Source of the DNA: Lachnospiraceae bacterium UBA5899
Lineage (GTDB): Bacteria > Bacillota > Clostridia > Lachnospirales > Lachnospiraceae
Direction: 5' to 3'
Assembly (NCBI GenBank): GCA_002432425.1
Contig: DJEL01000041.1
Span: 1 to 44,275, forward strand
DNA length: 44,275 nt
Numbering within the stretch: position 1 is the first letter of the stretch; each line of letters opens with the position of its first letter. A model generated the notes under the pieces. That model ran no database searches. It was not told where the DNA came from and saw nothing but the letters and a program-made list of their open reading frames with translations. Made by a program: the position numbers and the translations under genes. This document shows positions 31,102 to 39,433 of this stretch, in pieces.

Positions 31102-32300
31102 AGCAAAGCTCCTTTGCCGGTCAGGGCAGAATAAACGATGCAGCCGCGGAAATCTGCGGCATCCGCCCTGCCGGGTGTGCAGATAAGCAACGGCATATCG
31201 GGTGTCAGATTATCCGGCAGAACCCGCGTTTTTGTGGAAAAAGAATAAGCCGCCAGTTCCTTTGCCAGCTCCGGAATATCTTCCTCTTTCCGGAGAGCCA
31301 TTTCCCGGAAATCGCCGGTATCGGGCGAAAGGTACAGGTAGGAAACCGTGAGATTGTTGTGAAGGAGCGTGCGGGCAATTCCAAGAGAGGTTTCCATGAC
31401 ATTCTGGGCAAGAAGCGGCAGCACCATATCCGGTTTGGTAATCGCATATAAATCAGGGGGCAGGTTCTGCAAATCGTCTTTCCCTGCCTGTAAGAGGGTA
31501 TCAAGCAGGATGCATACCCTGGAGGAAGCAGTTTCTTCGTCCAGACGCACATAGAATTTATCCCTTTTGGCAGAAAGCTTCCAGTTAATTCTTTTTAAGG
31601 GGTCCCCCGGCACATACTCCCGGTGTTCAAAGCCCGGAAAGCCGCCAAATAGCGTGGAACCGGCATCAATGGTTTCTTCGCTGTCCCCGGTCTCTGCAGA
31701 CTGCCGGTAGATTTCCAGAATATAATCTTCCTCCGAAGATACTTCGGCAATGTCGGGAACGACGTGGATTTCCTGTGCATCCGGTATGGGAGCGGTAAAA
31801 GAAAATAAGCCCAGATAATCCCAGATGCGGATTTCTTTGATACCGACGAAGGAGGCGCCGCAGACAGAAGCCGTAAACGTATAGCTGACAGTTTCGGCCG
31901 AACGGGGCAGCAGGGACAGGGTCAGAAGCGGTTCCGAACAGGTAAGATAGGGGGAGTCCGTAAAAGTTATGGTTACAAACGGGGAGGGCAGAAACCCTTT
32001 GTTGTGCAGGCGCACGGTCAGAATACCATGCTCGCCTTTGGCGGCAAGCGGTGTTTCCAACGTGCACACAGCGGTAATCTGCTTACGGAACAACAGGGTA
32101 AAAAGCAGGGAAAGAATGGGAGCACAGACAAAAGTAAGCACCAAAAACCAGCCCACACGGCCGCTGCAGTACAGCGCAAACACCGTGCAGAGACCGATGG
32201 ACAGAAGGTATCCCGGTATACCGCTCAGGAGGGAGTTCTTCTTTTTTGTCTTTTTTTCTTTTTTGGAGGAAGAGGATTTCGAGGGTAATATCGTATTCAT
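31098..32300 (-). CDS. DUF58 membrane protein
   Basis: 400 residues. ATG 32300 follows AAGAAGGA. A very basic N-terminus (KSSSSKKEKKTKKK), two membrane segments (GYLLSIGLCTVFALYCSG, WFLVLTFVCAPILSLLFTLLF), a beta-rich stretch with immunoglobulin-like strands, and the DUF58 signature HREYVPGDPLKRINWKLSAK (about residues 225-245), followed by a von Willebrand A-like fold (SSRVCILLDTLL). DUF58 proteins regularly partner with MoxR ATPases. It sits 52 bp after moxR and overlaps the transglutaminase gene by 4 bp, so the three are one operon. The MIDAS-type metal motif looks incomplete (LLDTLLQAG instead of DxSxS). Confidence 0.9.
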   Translation of the reverse strand: MNTILPSKSSSSKKEKKTKKKNSLLSGIPGYLLSIGLCTVFALYCSGRVGWFLVLTFVCAPILSLLFTLLFRKQITAVCTLETPLAAKGEHGILTVRLHNKGFLPSPFVTITFTDSPYLTCSEPLLTLSLLPRSAETVSYTFTASVCGASFVGIKEIRIWDYLGLFSFTAPIPDAQEIHVVPDIAEVSSEEDYILEIYRQSAETGDSEETIDAGSTLFGGFPGFEHREYVPGDPLKRINWKLSAKRDKFYVRLDEETASSRVCILLDTLLQAGKDDLQNLPPDLYAITKPDMVLPLLAQNVMETSLGIARTLLHNNLTVSYLYLSPDTGDFREMALRKEEDIPELAKELAAYSFSTKTRVLPDNLTPDMPLLICTPGRADAADFRGCIVYSALTGKGALL

Positions 32301-32352
32301 AAGTATCCTTCTTTGTGCTGCGGGAGATTTCGTATTCCGTATGGAATTTCCG

Positions 32353-33297
32353 CTATTCCGTAGGAACGGTAAGAGTGCGTAAAAGCTGGGCGAGCACTTC
32401 TTCGGGGGAGCCTAAGACGGATTTCCCCTTGGGTGAAATGATAATGCGGTGTGTCAGGACGAAAGGCGCCAGAAATTTGATGTCATCGGGCAGCACATAG
32501 TCCCTGCCGCATAAAACGGCGTAAGCTCTTGCCGTCCGGTGCAGGGCAAGGGAGCCTCTGGGGCTGACGCCCAGCCGGATGTATTCGGAGTCTCTGGTGG
32601 CTTCCGCAAGATTTACAATGTATTCTTCCAGACGGGGGCTGATATGGATGTGCTCCACCTTTTCTTTCAGCGCCACGATTTCTTCCAGGGAAATGACCGC
32701 GGACAGATTGGCGGGAGCGGCATCTGCACTTCTTCTGAGAATGGCAAGCTCCTCCTCCTTTTCCGGGTAGCCCATGCTGATTTTCATAAGGAAACGGTCC
32801 ATCTGTGCTTCCGGCAGGTGGTAGGTGCCGTAGGTTTCCACAGGGTTCTGGGTAGCAAGTACCATAAAAGGCTGGGGCAGCCGGTAGGTTTTTCCCTCCA
32901 TGCTGACCTGTCCTTCTTCCATGATTTCCAACAAAGCGGACTGCGTCTTGGGAGAGGAACGGTTGATTTCGTCGGCTAACAGAAAATTACAGAAGACAGC
33001 GCCTTCCCGGAATTCGGTTTCTCTGGTTGCCGGATTTATCATGGTAAAGCCGGTGATGTCCGACGGCATGACATCGGGGGTAAGCTGCAGACGGTTGAAT
33101 TTTCCGTTGCAGGAACGTGCCACCGAGGCAACAAGCTGGGTTTTCCCCACGCCGGGAACGTCCTCTATCAGAATGTGGCCGCCCGCCAGCATGGCTGTCA
33201 GCAGCAGGGAGATGGAGGTCCGTTTGCCGACAATCACCTTTTCCACATTGTCCATTACGACGGACAGTTTTTTATTTTCCATTAAGGTTTTTTCCAT
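32353..33297 (-). CDS. moxR: MoxR-family AAA+ ATPase
   Basis: 314 residues from ATG 33297, behind AGAAAGGAAGC; the frame is open upstream, but those codons lie in the promoter region. AAA+ ATPase with Walker A DVPGVGKTQLV, Walker B FLLADEINR, sensor 1 VLATQNPVETYGTY, arginine-finger region EAQMDRF and a C-terminal helical lid. It is predicted to act as a chaperone that loads metals or remodels partner proteins with DUF58/VWA folds; in this operon the partner is the DUF58 protein. It is first in a three-gene minus-strand operon with a promoter at 33353-33381. Confidence 0.94.
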   Translation of the reverse strand: MEKTLMENKKLSVVMDNVEKVIVGKRTSISLLLTAMLAGGHILIEDVPGVGKTQLVASVARSCNGKFNRLQLTPDVMPSDITGFTMINPATRETEFREGAVFCNFLLADEINRSSPKTQSALLEIMEEGQVSMEGKTYRLPQPFMVLATQNPVETYGTYHLPEAQMDRFLMKISMGYPEKEEELAILRRSADAAPANLSAVISLEEIVALKEKVEHIHISPRLEEYIVNLAEATRDSEYIRLGVSPRGSLALHRTARAYAVLCGRDYVLPDDIKFLAPFVLTHRIIISPKGKSVLGSPEEVLAQLLRTLTVPTE

Positions 33298-33352
33298 TCG
33301 GTGCTTCCTTTCTAACAAACAGGGTACGGTATCAGTATGGACAGAATACAGG

Positions 33353-33381
33353 ATTTTAGAGCCTGTATAGTAAAAGTGCAA
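33353..33381 (-). promoter_or_regulatory. Sigma-A promoter of the moxR operon
   Basis: Minus strand: TTGCAC (33381-33376), 17 nt, TAAAAT (33358-33353). The expected start is near 33346, about 50 nt before the moxR start. The -35 box lies inside one arm of the hairpin next to the inverted-repeat element. Confidence 0.65.
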
Positions 33382-33415
33382 AGTCCATGGTAATTGAATA
33401 AGGACTTTACACTTT
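33373..33415 (-). terminator. Hairpin terminator of the 44-codon gene
   Basis: Minus strand: AAAGTGTAAAGTCC (33415-33402) pairs with GGACTTTGCACTTT (33386-33373) at 13 of 14 positions around a 15-nt loop, followed by TACTATAC. It lies 27 nt after the small gene. It doubles as the left end of the inverted-repeat element and carries the -35 box of the moxR promoter. Confidence 0.6.
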
Positions 33416-33441
33416 AGGTGTATTTATAAGATTACAAAGAA

Positions 33442-33576
33442 TTATACAGATACTTCTTTGGGGTCATGGGTTTCAATGTATTCGATTAAATCAAGAATTT
33501 CGTCACTGGATATGCCTTTTTCGCGTAATGCGCGGATGAGATTAACAATTTCTTTACCTGTCATGTATTCACTCAC
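33442..33576 (-). CDS. Small protein (44 residues) inside the inverted-repeat element
   Basis: GTG start at 33576 with AAAGGCGG upstream; an in-frame ATG at 33564 would give 40 residues. The product reads MSEYMTGKEIVNLIRALREK, then GISSDEILDLIEYIETHDP, ending KEVSV: two amphipathic helices linked by a turn, acidic, without membrane segment. I have an impression of having seen similar short proteins in Lachnospiraceae genomes but can give no family name or function. The coding case rests on a good promoter (33603-33632), a plausible ribosome binding site, and a terminator directly behind. It could be a small regulator of a partner protein; that is only a guess from its helix-turn-helix-like layout. 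Confidence 0.6.
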   Translation of the reverse strand: MSEYMTGKEIVNLIRALREKGISSDEILDLIEYIETHDPKEVSV

Positions 33577-33602
33577 TTTCTTCACCGCCTTTCGTTGGTG
33601 AT

Positions 33603-33632
33603 ATTATACCATAGTGCAAAGCCCTTATTCAA
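33603..33632 (-). promoter_or_regulatory. Promoter of the 44-codon gene
   Basis: Minus strand: TTGAAT (33632-33627), 18 nt, TATAAT (33608-33603), with TGG directly before the -10 (extended -10). The expected start is near 33596. The -35 box lies inside the right-hand inverted end of the element. Confidence 0.7.
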
Positions 33633-33748
33633 TTATCAATGTGCATCAGGGAAAAGAAATTGCGGAAATACGCGGGAAATGCAGGCTGCATTTTGAGAGG
33701 ATAAAAGAAATCAATTGTTTTATGTGAGTAATAGTAATAACATAACCT

Positions 33749-33790
33749 ATGAAAATCAATATGTCAATTATGAAAGCCAATATGTCAATT
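33749..33790 (+). repeat. 21-bp tandem repeat upstream of the YbaK-type gene
   Basis: Units 33749-33769 and 33770-33790 agree at 19 of 21 positions; each contains CAATATGTCAATT and begins with ATG. The second ends 17 nt before the gene start, just ahead of the ribosome binding site AGAAAGGAAAA. It may be a leader feature or a replication-slippage product. Confidence 0.6.
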
Positions 33791-33806
33791 CAGAAAGGAA
33801 AACTTT

Positions 33807-34280
33807 ATGTCAGTAGAAGCTGTAAAATCCTATTTCAGGGAAAAAGGAATGGAAGAGCGGGTGCTGGAATTTTCGGCGTCCAGCGCAACCGTGGCACTGG
33901 CGGCGGAAGCCCTGCACTGCGAGCCGGGCAGAATTGCCAAGACACTGTCCTTTATGGTGGAGGACAGACCGATTTTAATCGTAACGGCGGGCGACCGGAA
34001 AATCAGCAATTCCAAATATAAGGCAAAATTCGGGAAAAAAGCAAAAATGCTCACGGCAGAAGAGCTTACAGAATTCGTGGGACATGCTCCCGGAGGAGTA
34101 TGCCCATTTGCTGTAAAAGACGGTGTAGAAGTTTATTTGGATGACTCACTGAAGGAATACGAAACGGTATATCCAGCATGCGGCAGCAGCAACAGCGCCA
34201 TTGAATTGAGCATACCCGAAATGGAGCAGTATTCCGGCTGCCGCGAGTGGGTGGATGTCTGCGCGGATAAAATAACCTAA
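33807..34280 (+). CDS. YbaK/EbsC-type aminoacyl-tRNA deacylase
   Basis: 157 residues. A single editing domain of the ProX/YbaK superfamily, which removes wrong amino acids from tRNA (for example Cys or Ala from tRNA-Pro) in trans. Features: ATVALAAEALHCEPGRIAKTLSF, the conserved lysine region ILIVTAGDRKISNSKYKAKFG, the GHAPGGVCPF loop that forms the substrate pocket, and VYLDDSLKEYETVYPACGS. The substrate amino acid cannot be told from sequence alone. The start follows AGAAAGGAAAA. It is monocistronic and converges with the MATE gene, overlapping it by 4 bp. Confidence 0.9.
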   Translation: MSVEAVKSYFREKGMEERVLEFSASSATVALAAEALHCEPGRIAKTLSFMVEDRPILIVTAGDRKISNSKYKAKFGKKAKMLTAEELTEFVGHAPGGVCPFAVKDGVEVYLDDSLKEYETVYPACGSSNSAIELSIPEMEQYSGCREWVDVCADKIT

Positions 34281-35620
34281 CTTAAATGATATTTCAGCCA
34301 TTTCCCCTGTCGGTAGCGGATAATTCCGGCGAGGGCGGTAATCACCCAGGTAAGCCCGGTTGCAAACCACACGGCACGGATGCCGATGGGGAAAATCACA
34401 ACGAAAAGCAGGGAGAAACCGACACGTCCGGTGACTTCCACGGCACCGTTAATCATGGCATAAAAGGCATCGCCGGCACCGTTCAACAGACCTCGGGTAA
34501 TATAAATCATACCGAGAGGGAAGAACATCAGGCTGGTGATGCGCAGACCCATGGCGCCGATACGGATGACCTCCGGGTCATTGACAAAGCCCCGTATCAT
34601 AAAGGAACCGGCTGCGTAGCAGGCAATCAGCATGGACAGACTGATGGCAACGGCAATCCAGATACTCTTGTGAAAAGCAGTCTTTACACGGTCGGTTTTG
34701 CCGGCACCCATATTCTGTCCCGTAAAGGTGGAAACGGCGCTGCCAAGGGAATTAAACGGCTGCTGCACCAACTGTTCGATACGCGTCGTAGCGGTAAACG
34801 CACTGACAACAGCTTCTTCAAATCCATTTACCACTCTCTGTAAAATCACACAGGAAATAGAAATCAGAATACTCTGTGCCGCCAACGGCAGGCCAATCTG
34901 AAAGCACTTCGCAGAAATTTCACGGTCAAATCGTAAATGTTCCTTCTTTAACTTAAAATAAGGGTTTTTCCAAAAGCCGTACAACAGGCTGCAAATTGCG
35001 GAAATGCACTGGGAAAGCACAGTGGCAAACGCTGCTCCCATGACGCCCATGTTTAATCCCACGACCAGTAAAAGGTCTAAGAAAACGTTAATCAGGCAGG
35101 CAACAATCAGAAAAATCAAAGGTGTCCGGGAGTCGCCCAGGGCACGCATGGTCTGCGCCGCATAGTTATACAGGGAAACTGCCAGCGTACCCAGACACAC
35201 GATTTCCAGATATGTCGTGGCGCCGTCTATCTGACCGGCGGGTGTTTTTAATAAGGTTAAAATAGGTCTTGCCGACAGATAACCGATGATACTGAGCAGC
35301 ACGCCGGAAATCATCTGGATATAAAAGGCATTGGCAAGCGTCTGCTTTACCTTGTCCCCCTTGCCGGAGCCGAAATACTGCGCAATCAGGATGCCGGCAC
35401 CCATGGACAGACCGTTGCAGAAGGAGAAAAACAAAAAGGTAATGGAGCTGGTGCAGCCGATGGAGCCGAGGGCGTTTGCTCCCTCATGCTGACCGACGAT
35501 GACGCTGTCGGCCAGATTGTATACCTGTTGGAACAGATTGCCCAAAAGCATGGGGAGCATGAAACGCAGAAGCAGGGGTGTTTCCCTGCCGTGCGTCATA
35601 TCTTTTACGAGGGTTGCCAT
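34277..35620 (-). CDS. MATE-family multidrug/metabolite exporter
   Basis: 447 residues with about 12 membrane segments in two similar halves. Family signs: MLGNLFQQVYNLADSVIVGQ near the start, GLSMGAGILIAQYFG, the second-half copy FNSLGSAVSTFTGQNMGAG, and ALGDSRTPLIFL. It uses a Na+ or H+ gradient to expel substrates, which are not predictable here. ATG 35620 follows AATGAGG. It is about 65 bp behind the GH3 gene in the same direction and may be read through from it; no clear terminator was seen between the two. Confidence 0.93.
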   Translation of the reverse strand: MATLVKDMTHGRETPLLLRFMLPMLLGNLFQQVYNLADSVIVGQHEGANALGSIGCTSSITFLFFSFCNGLSMGAGILIAQYFGSGKGDKVKQTLANAFYIQMISGVLLSIIGYLSARPILTLLKTPAGQIDGATTYLEIVCLGTLAVSLYNYAAQTMRALGDSRTPLIFLIVACLINVFLDLLLVVGLNMGVMGAAFATVLSQCISAICSLLYGFWKNPYFKLKKEHLRFDREISAKCFQIGLPLAAQSILISISCVILQRVVNGFEEAVVSAFTATTRIEQLVQQPFNSLGSAVSTFTGQNMGAGKTDRVKTAFHKSIWIAVAISLSMLIACYAAGSFMIRGFVNDPEVIRIGAMGLRITSLMFFPLGMIYITRGLLNGAGDAFYAMINGAVEVTGRVGFSLLFVVIFPIGIRAVWFATGLTWVITALAGIIRYRQGKWLKYHLS

Positions 35621-35687
35621 ACTAAAACCTCATTTCTTAAAGAGTTCGTTCGAATTTCTCCGGAGTATCAACGGATAAGCAGGCGGC

Positions 35688-38480
35688 TTACAGTTCACTC
35701 CAGGGAATGTCCTTTTTTATAATTTCAAACCGAATGCTGTGCATCCTTAAGCCGCTCTGTGCAAAGAACAGGCGGATGGAAGTAAACGGAGAGAACATGG
35801 GGATTTCCTTTTCGTAGGAAACCGGTCTTCCGTCCGTGCCGTTCCAGGTAAAGGTACCGCTTGCGCTGCCCAAAGAGAACAGTGTTACCGGAATCTGTGC
35901 CAGTTCGCCCTGGGTGGAGCTGGCGGTCAGAGTTACTTTATAATAAGAAGGATTGTGTACCTTTAAGCCGAAGCTGTAGCTGGTGCCTCTGTCCGTGCAG
36001 ATGTCTTCGAGAGGAAGGGTGAAATCATCATATACATCGTAGAAGACAACCGGTTCGTCGCTGGGGGTATCCTCCGCAGGTCTGTTTACAATGGTAATTT
36101 CATCCGGCTCGCCAATCAGCCGGTTCATGGCAGGGGTGTGCAGCAGGAAACGGCAGATATTCTTAGCATTGCGCTGCAGCTCTGCACGGAGCAGGGTGCC
36201 GTTCTGTAAGCTCTCAAGGGTGTTGTCGTCGTTCTTTTCCCCATCTGCGCAAACCATGAAGATATCATTCTGTGCCTTCGCCATGGCAGCGAAGTTGGTT
36301 TTGTTCTGGCTGGTGCCGCGCTCGTTGATGTCTGCCCACCAGTCGGTCATGGTAAAGCCGGTAAAGCCCCATTCATTTCTCAGAATAACGGTGTTTAAGT
36401 CAAAGTTTCCGGCAGTCCAGAGCCCATTTACGGGACCGTAGGTGGTCATGATGGAGTCGGCATTTCCTTCCTTTACGGCAATTTCAAAGCCTTTTAAGTA
36501 AATCTCACGAAGCGCACGCTCGGAAGCAATGTTGTCCACAAAGTGACGGCCGGTTTCCTGATTGTTTCCGCAGAAATGCTTGATGGTGCCGGTAACGCCT
36601 ACGGAATGCAGACCCTTTAATTCGGCAACTGCCATCTGGCCGGTCAGAAGAGGGTCTTCGGAGAAATATTCAAAGTTTCTGCCGTTTAAGGGGTGTCGGT
36701 GGATATTCATGCCGGGGCCCAAGAGGCAGTCAACCTTGTTGGTAATCATTTCCAATCCCATGCAGACGAACAGCTCTTCCACCAGTTCTTTGTTGAAGGT
36801 AGCGGCAATCATGGTGCCGATGGGAAGACTGAACGCCTTGGTGCCGCAGTCCAAACGCATGCCGGAAGGACCGTCGTCGCAGCAGCCGCAGGGGATACCA
36901 AAAGCCACCAGATTTCTGGCAACGCCACCAAAGGCAGCGGCCGTACCCGGAGTAACCTTGGGGCTGCCCATACCTTCGCCGCGGATAATGCAGGAAAGGT
37001 CTTCGTCGGATAACTGACCGATAAATTCATCCATGCTGTGGGTGCCTTTTAATACATCCGCAAGCTTGATACCCAAATCACCGGTATAAGGAATTTCGGC
37101 AGGAAGAAGGGAAAGTCTTCTCTTAGGTTCATCCACTTCATTCAGAGGAACATCCTCGGTGGTTACTTCGTAGGAACCGGCAGCCTTGTCACTGGCAACC
37201 GGCTTGAAACGCTGGAATGCTTTTACCGGTGCAAGCGCCTGTGTAAGCTGCTCTGTGACAACTGTGTCGGAAATAGAAACGCCAAGGGAAAGAGCTGCAT
37301 TTCTGACGTTGTTTCCTACATAAAAATGATAGGTGCCGGCTTCCAGAACATAAGAGAAACGATGGCCGGTTACACCGGAGTCATCATAGGAAGCCAGGAA
37401 TTTTACGGGAACGCTGACGGTAAGGAGCTGTTCCTCACCGGGAGCTAATAACTTTGTTTTTTCAAAACCGCAGAGAACCCTTGCGGCTTTGCCCAGTTTG
37501 CCCTGTGGAGCCTCGCAGTAAAGCTGTACGGTTTCCTTACCGGCAACGGAACCGATATTTCTGACATTAATGTCAAATGTTAAAACAGTGTCCTTGCTGA
37601 CAGCAGCGCCGTTTCCTTCGGAGGTACGAACGACAGAGATGTCAAACTCCGTGTAGGAAAGACCGAAACCAAAGGGGAAACGTACCTTGTCACGAGCAAA
37701 GGTTTCAAAATAACGATATCCCACATAAATATCCTCACAGTAGAAGTTATGTGTTTTTCCGCCAAAGTAAGGGGAAGAAGGATAGTCGGCAAGACTGTAG
37801 GCAATGGTATCCGGAAGCTTGCCGGAGGGAGTTACCTTGCCGCAGAGTACATCGGCGGTGCCTCTGCCGCCCACCATGCCGCCTGCCCATACATACAGGC
37901 AGGCATCGGGTGCGCAGGTATCTAAGAAGCTCATATCAATAATATTGGAAACATTCAAAAGCAAAATCACCTTGGAAAAGGATTTGCGTACTTTCTTTAA
38001 CATATCCCATTCCAGTTCGGTGAGGCGGAAAGAACCCTCTCCGTCGAAATTGTCCTGTTCCTCTCCGGCGGTACGTCCGATGATGACAATCGCAGTGGAG
38101 GTTTCCTTTGCAACATCGGCTACCAGTTCATCGGAAAGAGGCATTTCTTTCTGGGACCAGGGTTCTGCCGCCCAGCCTTCGCCCAGTTCATAAGGATGTT
38201 CCTTTTCCCATTCCTTATAGGTATTAAGAAGCTTTTCGTTCATTTTCACGTTGTTTTCCGCAAGACCGTCAACAATGCTGATGACCCTGGAAACATTCAC
38301 CATACCGCCTGAACCAGTACCGCTCTTATAATAATGAAGCTGAATGCGGCCGAATACAGCAACTTCTTCGTCTTTCGCAAGGGGAAGGGCATGGTTTTCA
38401 TTGGTGAGCATGACGATACCTTCGGAAACGGTTCGGGAAGCGGTATCAAGATAAGTGTTCCAATCAAGTGTTTTTTTCAT
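35688..38480 (-). CDS. Glycoside hydrolase family 3 enzyme, circularly permuted
   Basis: 930 residues, no signal peptide, so probably cytoplasmic and acting on imported oligosaccharides. The domain order is reversed relative to ordinary GH3 beta-glucosidases: the alpha/beta sandwich comes first (SEGIVMLTNENHALPL, FRLTELEWDMLKKV, VWAGGMVGGRGTADVLCGKV), then the fibronectin-like domain (GFGLSYTEF, VAGKETVQLYCEAP), and the TIM barrel last (GPGMNIHRHPLNGRNFEYFSEDP, GTIKHFCGNNQE, SIMTTYGPVNG). The nucleophile is Asp713 in GFTMTDWWAD. A beta-sandwich-like tail of about 130 residues follows. I know of such permuted enzymes from rumen and gut Clostridia. The AraC-type gene divergent to it is the likely regulator; sugar specificity is unknown. 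Confidence 0.9.
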   Translation of the reverse strand: MKKTLDWNTYLDTASRTVSEGIVMLTNENHALPLAKDEEVAVFGRIQLHYYKSGTGSGGMVNVSRVISIVDGLAENNVKMNEKLLNTYKEWEKEHPYELGEGWAAEPWSQKEMPLSDELVADVAKETSTAIVIIGRTAGEEQDNFDGEGSFRLTELEWDMLKKVRKSFSKVILLLNVSNIIDMSFLDTCAPDACLYVWAGGMVGGRGTADVLCGKVTPSGKLPDTIAYSLADYPSSPYFGGKTHNFYCEDIYVGYRYFETFARDKVRFPFGFGLSYTEFDISVVRTSEGNGAAVSKDTVLTFDINVRNIGSVAGKETVQLYCEAPQGKLGKAARVLCGFEKTKLLAPGEEQLLTVSVPVKFLASYDDSGVTGHRFSYVLEAGTYHFYVGNNVRNAALSLGVSISDTVVTEQLTQALAPVKAFQRFKPVASDKAAGSYEVTTEDVPLNEVDEPKRRLSLLPAEIPYTGDLGIKLADVLKGTHSMDEFIGQLSDEDLSCIIRGEGMGSPKVTPGTAAAFGGVARNLVAFGIPCGCCDDGPSGMRLDCGTKAFSLPIGTMIAATFNKELVEELFVCMGLEMITNKVDCLLGPGMNIHRHPLNGRNFEYFSEDPLLTGQMAVAELKGLHSVGVTGTIKHFCGNNQETGRHFVDNIASERALREIYLKGFEIAVKEGNADSIMTTYGPVNGLWTAGNFDLNTVILRNEWGFTGFTMTDWWADINERGTSQNKTNFAAMAKAQNDIFMVCADGEKNDDNTLESLQNGTLLRAELQRNAKNICRFLLHTPAMNRLIGEPDEITIVNRPAEDTPSDEPVVFYDVYDDFTLPLEDICTDRGTSYSFGLKVHNPSYYKVTLTASSTQGELAQIPVTLFSLGSASGTFTWNGTDGRPVSYEKEIPMFSPFTSIRLFFAQSGLRMHSIRFEIIKKDIPWSEL

Positions 38481-38609
38481 GGCTATTGTCCTTTCTTTGT
38501 TTGATAAAATGTATGTTTTTCGTTCTTTTTTTTTCGTTACCTTATGACCTCATTGTATGAATTTGTAAAAAGAAAATATATCATATATATTACTTTTTTA
38601 TCATATTTA

Positions 38610-38618
38610 TGCTACAAT
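38610..38618 (+). promoter_or_regulatory. Extended -10 promoter of the AraC-type gene
   Basis: TGCTACAAT (38610-38618) is an extended -10 about 25 bp before the start codon; the -35 region is weak. On the opposite strand TACAAT (38557-38552) is a candidate -10 for the GH3 gene. The 163-bp divergent region is AT-rich, and an activator site is expected here but not recognised. Confidence 0.45.
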
Positions 38619-38643
38619 AAAAGCAAAAGAAAGGACCTTTTTT

Positions 38644-39393
38644 ATGCTGAGTGAGAAAAGAAAAGTAGCCATCCTGGAGCAGTATGTGGAGCGCGAAGCC
38701 ACCTCCACCGATTACAGCGGGGAAATGAGCTTTTATTCCTATGTAAAGCAGGGGCAGACAGAGGAAGTGCGGGAACGATTGAAGAACGACTCTTTTGCCA
38801 TGAATACCAAAACGAAGCTTTCGGCTGACCCTGTACAGAGTATCCGCTATCACTTTGTGGTAACGGCGGGACTGCTTGCCCGTTTCTGCATCGAAGGCGG
38901 CATGGAAAGCAATCAGGCATATGAAATGTCCGACTATTATATTCTGAAGGCGGACAGGCTGAACAGCTTAAAGGAGTTGTATGCCCTCCACAAAGTGATG
39001 TGCCTGGACTATGCGGAACAGATGGAAACCATCCGCAAGAAGAAAATTTTTTCCAAGCCGGTGGTTAAAGGCATCGATTACATTTATTCGCATCTCCACT
39101 GCCGGATAACGGTGGCGGAAGTGGCGGCATACGTGGGACTCAACGAAAACTATTTTTCCAGACTGTTCTCCGGCGAGGTAGGCATTTCGGTCAGCCGCTA
39201 CATTTTGCAGAGAAAGCTGGAAGTGGCGCAGAACATGCTGAAATATTCCGATTACAGCTGCTCCCAGATTTCCGAGCTCCTCTGCTTTGCCTCCCAGAGC
39301 CATTTCATTGAAAAATTCCACCGGGAATACGGCATGACGCCCCTGCACTACCGGAACCGGTACCACAGCGATATGGGGCTGAAGGAGGAGTAA
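38644..39393 (+). CDS. AraC-family transcriptional regulator
   Basis: 249 residues. The C-terminal 100 residues form the double helix-turn-helix of AraC proteins: ITVAEVAAYVGLNENYFSRLF, then YSCSQISELLCFASQSHFIEKF and the closing REYGMTPLHYRNRY. The N-terminal 140 residues are helical and carry no cupin or membrane segment, so the signal input is not the usual sugar-binding barrel. ATG 38644 follows AGAAAGGA. It is divergent from the GH3 gene, which it probably controls. The SpoIIID-like gene behind it has its own promoter. Confidence 0.92.
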   Translation: MLSEKRKVAILEQYVEREATSTDYSGEMSFYSYVKQGQTEEVRERLKNDSFAMNTKTKLSADPVQSIRYHFVVTAGLLARFCIEGGMESNQAYEMSDYYILKADRLNSLKELYALHKVMCLDYAEQMETIRKKKIFSKPVVKGIDYIYSHLHCRITVAEVAAYVGLNENYFSRLFSGEVGISVSRYILQRKLEVAQNMLKYSDYSCSQISELLCFASQSHFIEKFHREYGMTPLHYRNRYHSDMGLKEE

Positions 39394-39403
39394 GCATATT
39401 CCG

Positions 39404-39433
39404 GTCATATCCCCTCGGAAACATACATACAAT
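39404..39433 (+). promoter_or_regulatory. Sigma-E-type promoter of the SpoIIID-like gene
   Basis: GTCATATC (39404-39411), a 14-nt spacer and CATACAAT (39426-39433). The -10 is a full match to the sigma-E pattern (CATACAHT), and the -35 differs from GTCATATT in its last base only. The expected start is near 39440, about 20 nt before the start codon. spoIIID is a sigma-E gene in Bacillus and Clostridium, so site and gene agree. Confidence 0.8.

Larger units (their letters stand above)
33391..33635. mobile_element. 245-bp inverted-repeat element carrying a small gene (MITE-like)
   Basis: The 23-nt ends 33391-33413 and 33613-33635 are inverted copies with 21 identical positions; both contain TAATTGAATAAGG inward from the end. 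Between them are a promoter, a 44-codon gene and, partly in the left end, a terminator. A short cassette bounded by inverted ends resembles a miniature mobile element or a mobilised gene cassette. I see no target-site duplication and no transposase inside. The alternative is that promoter and terminator share a sequence for regulatory reasons. Confidence 0.5.
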
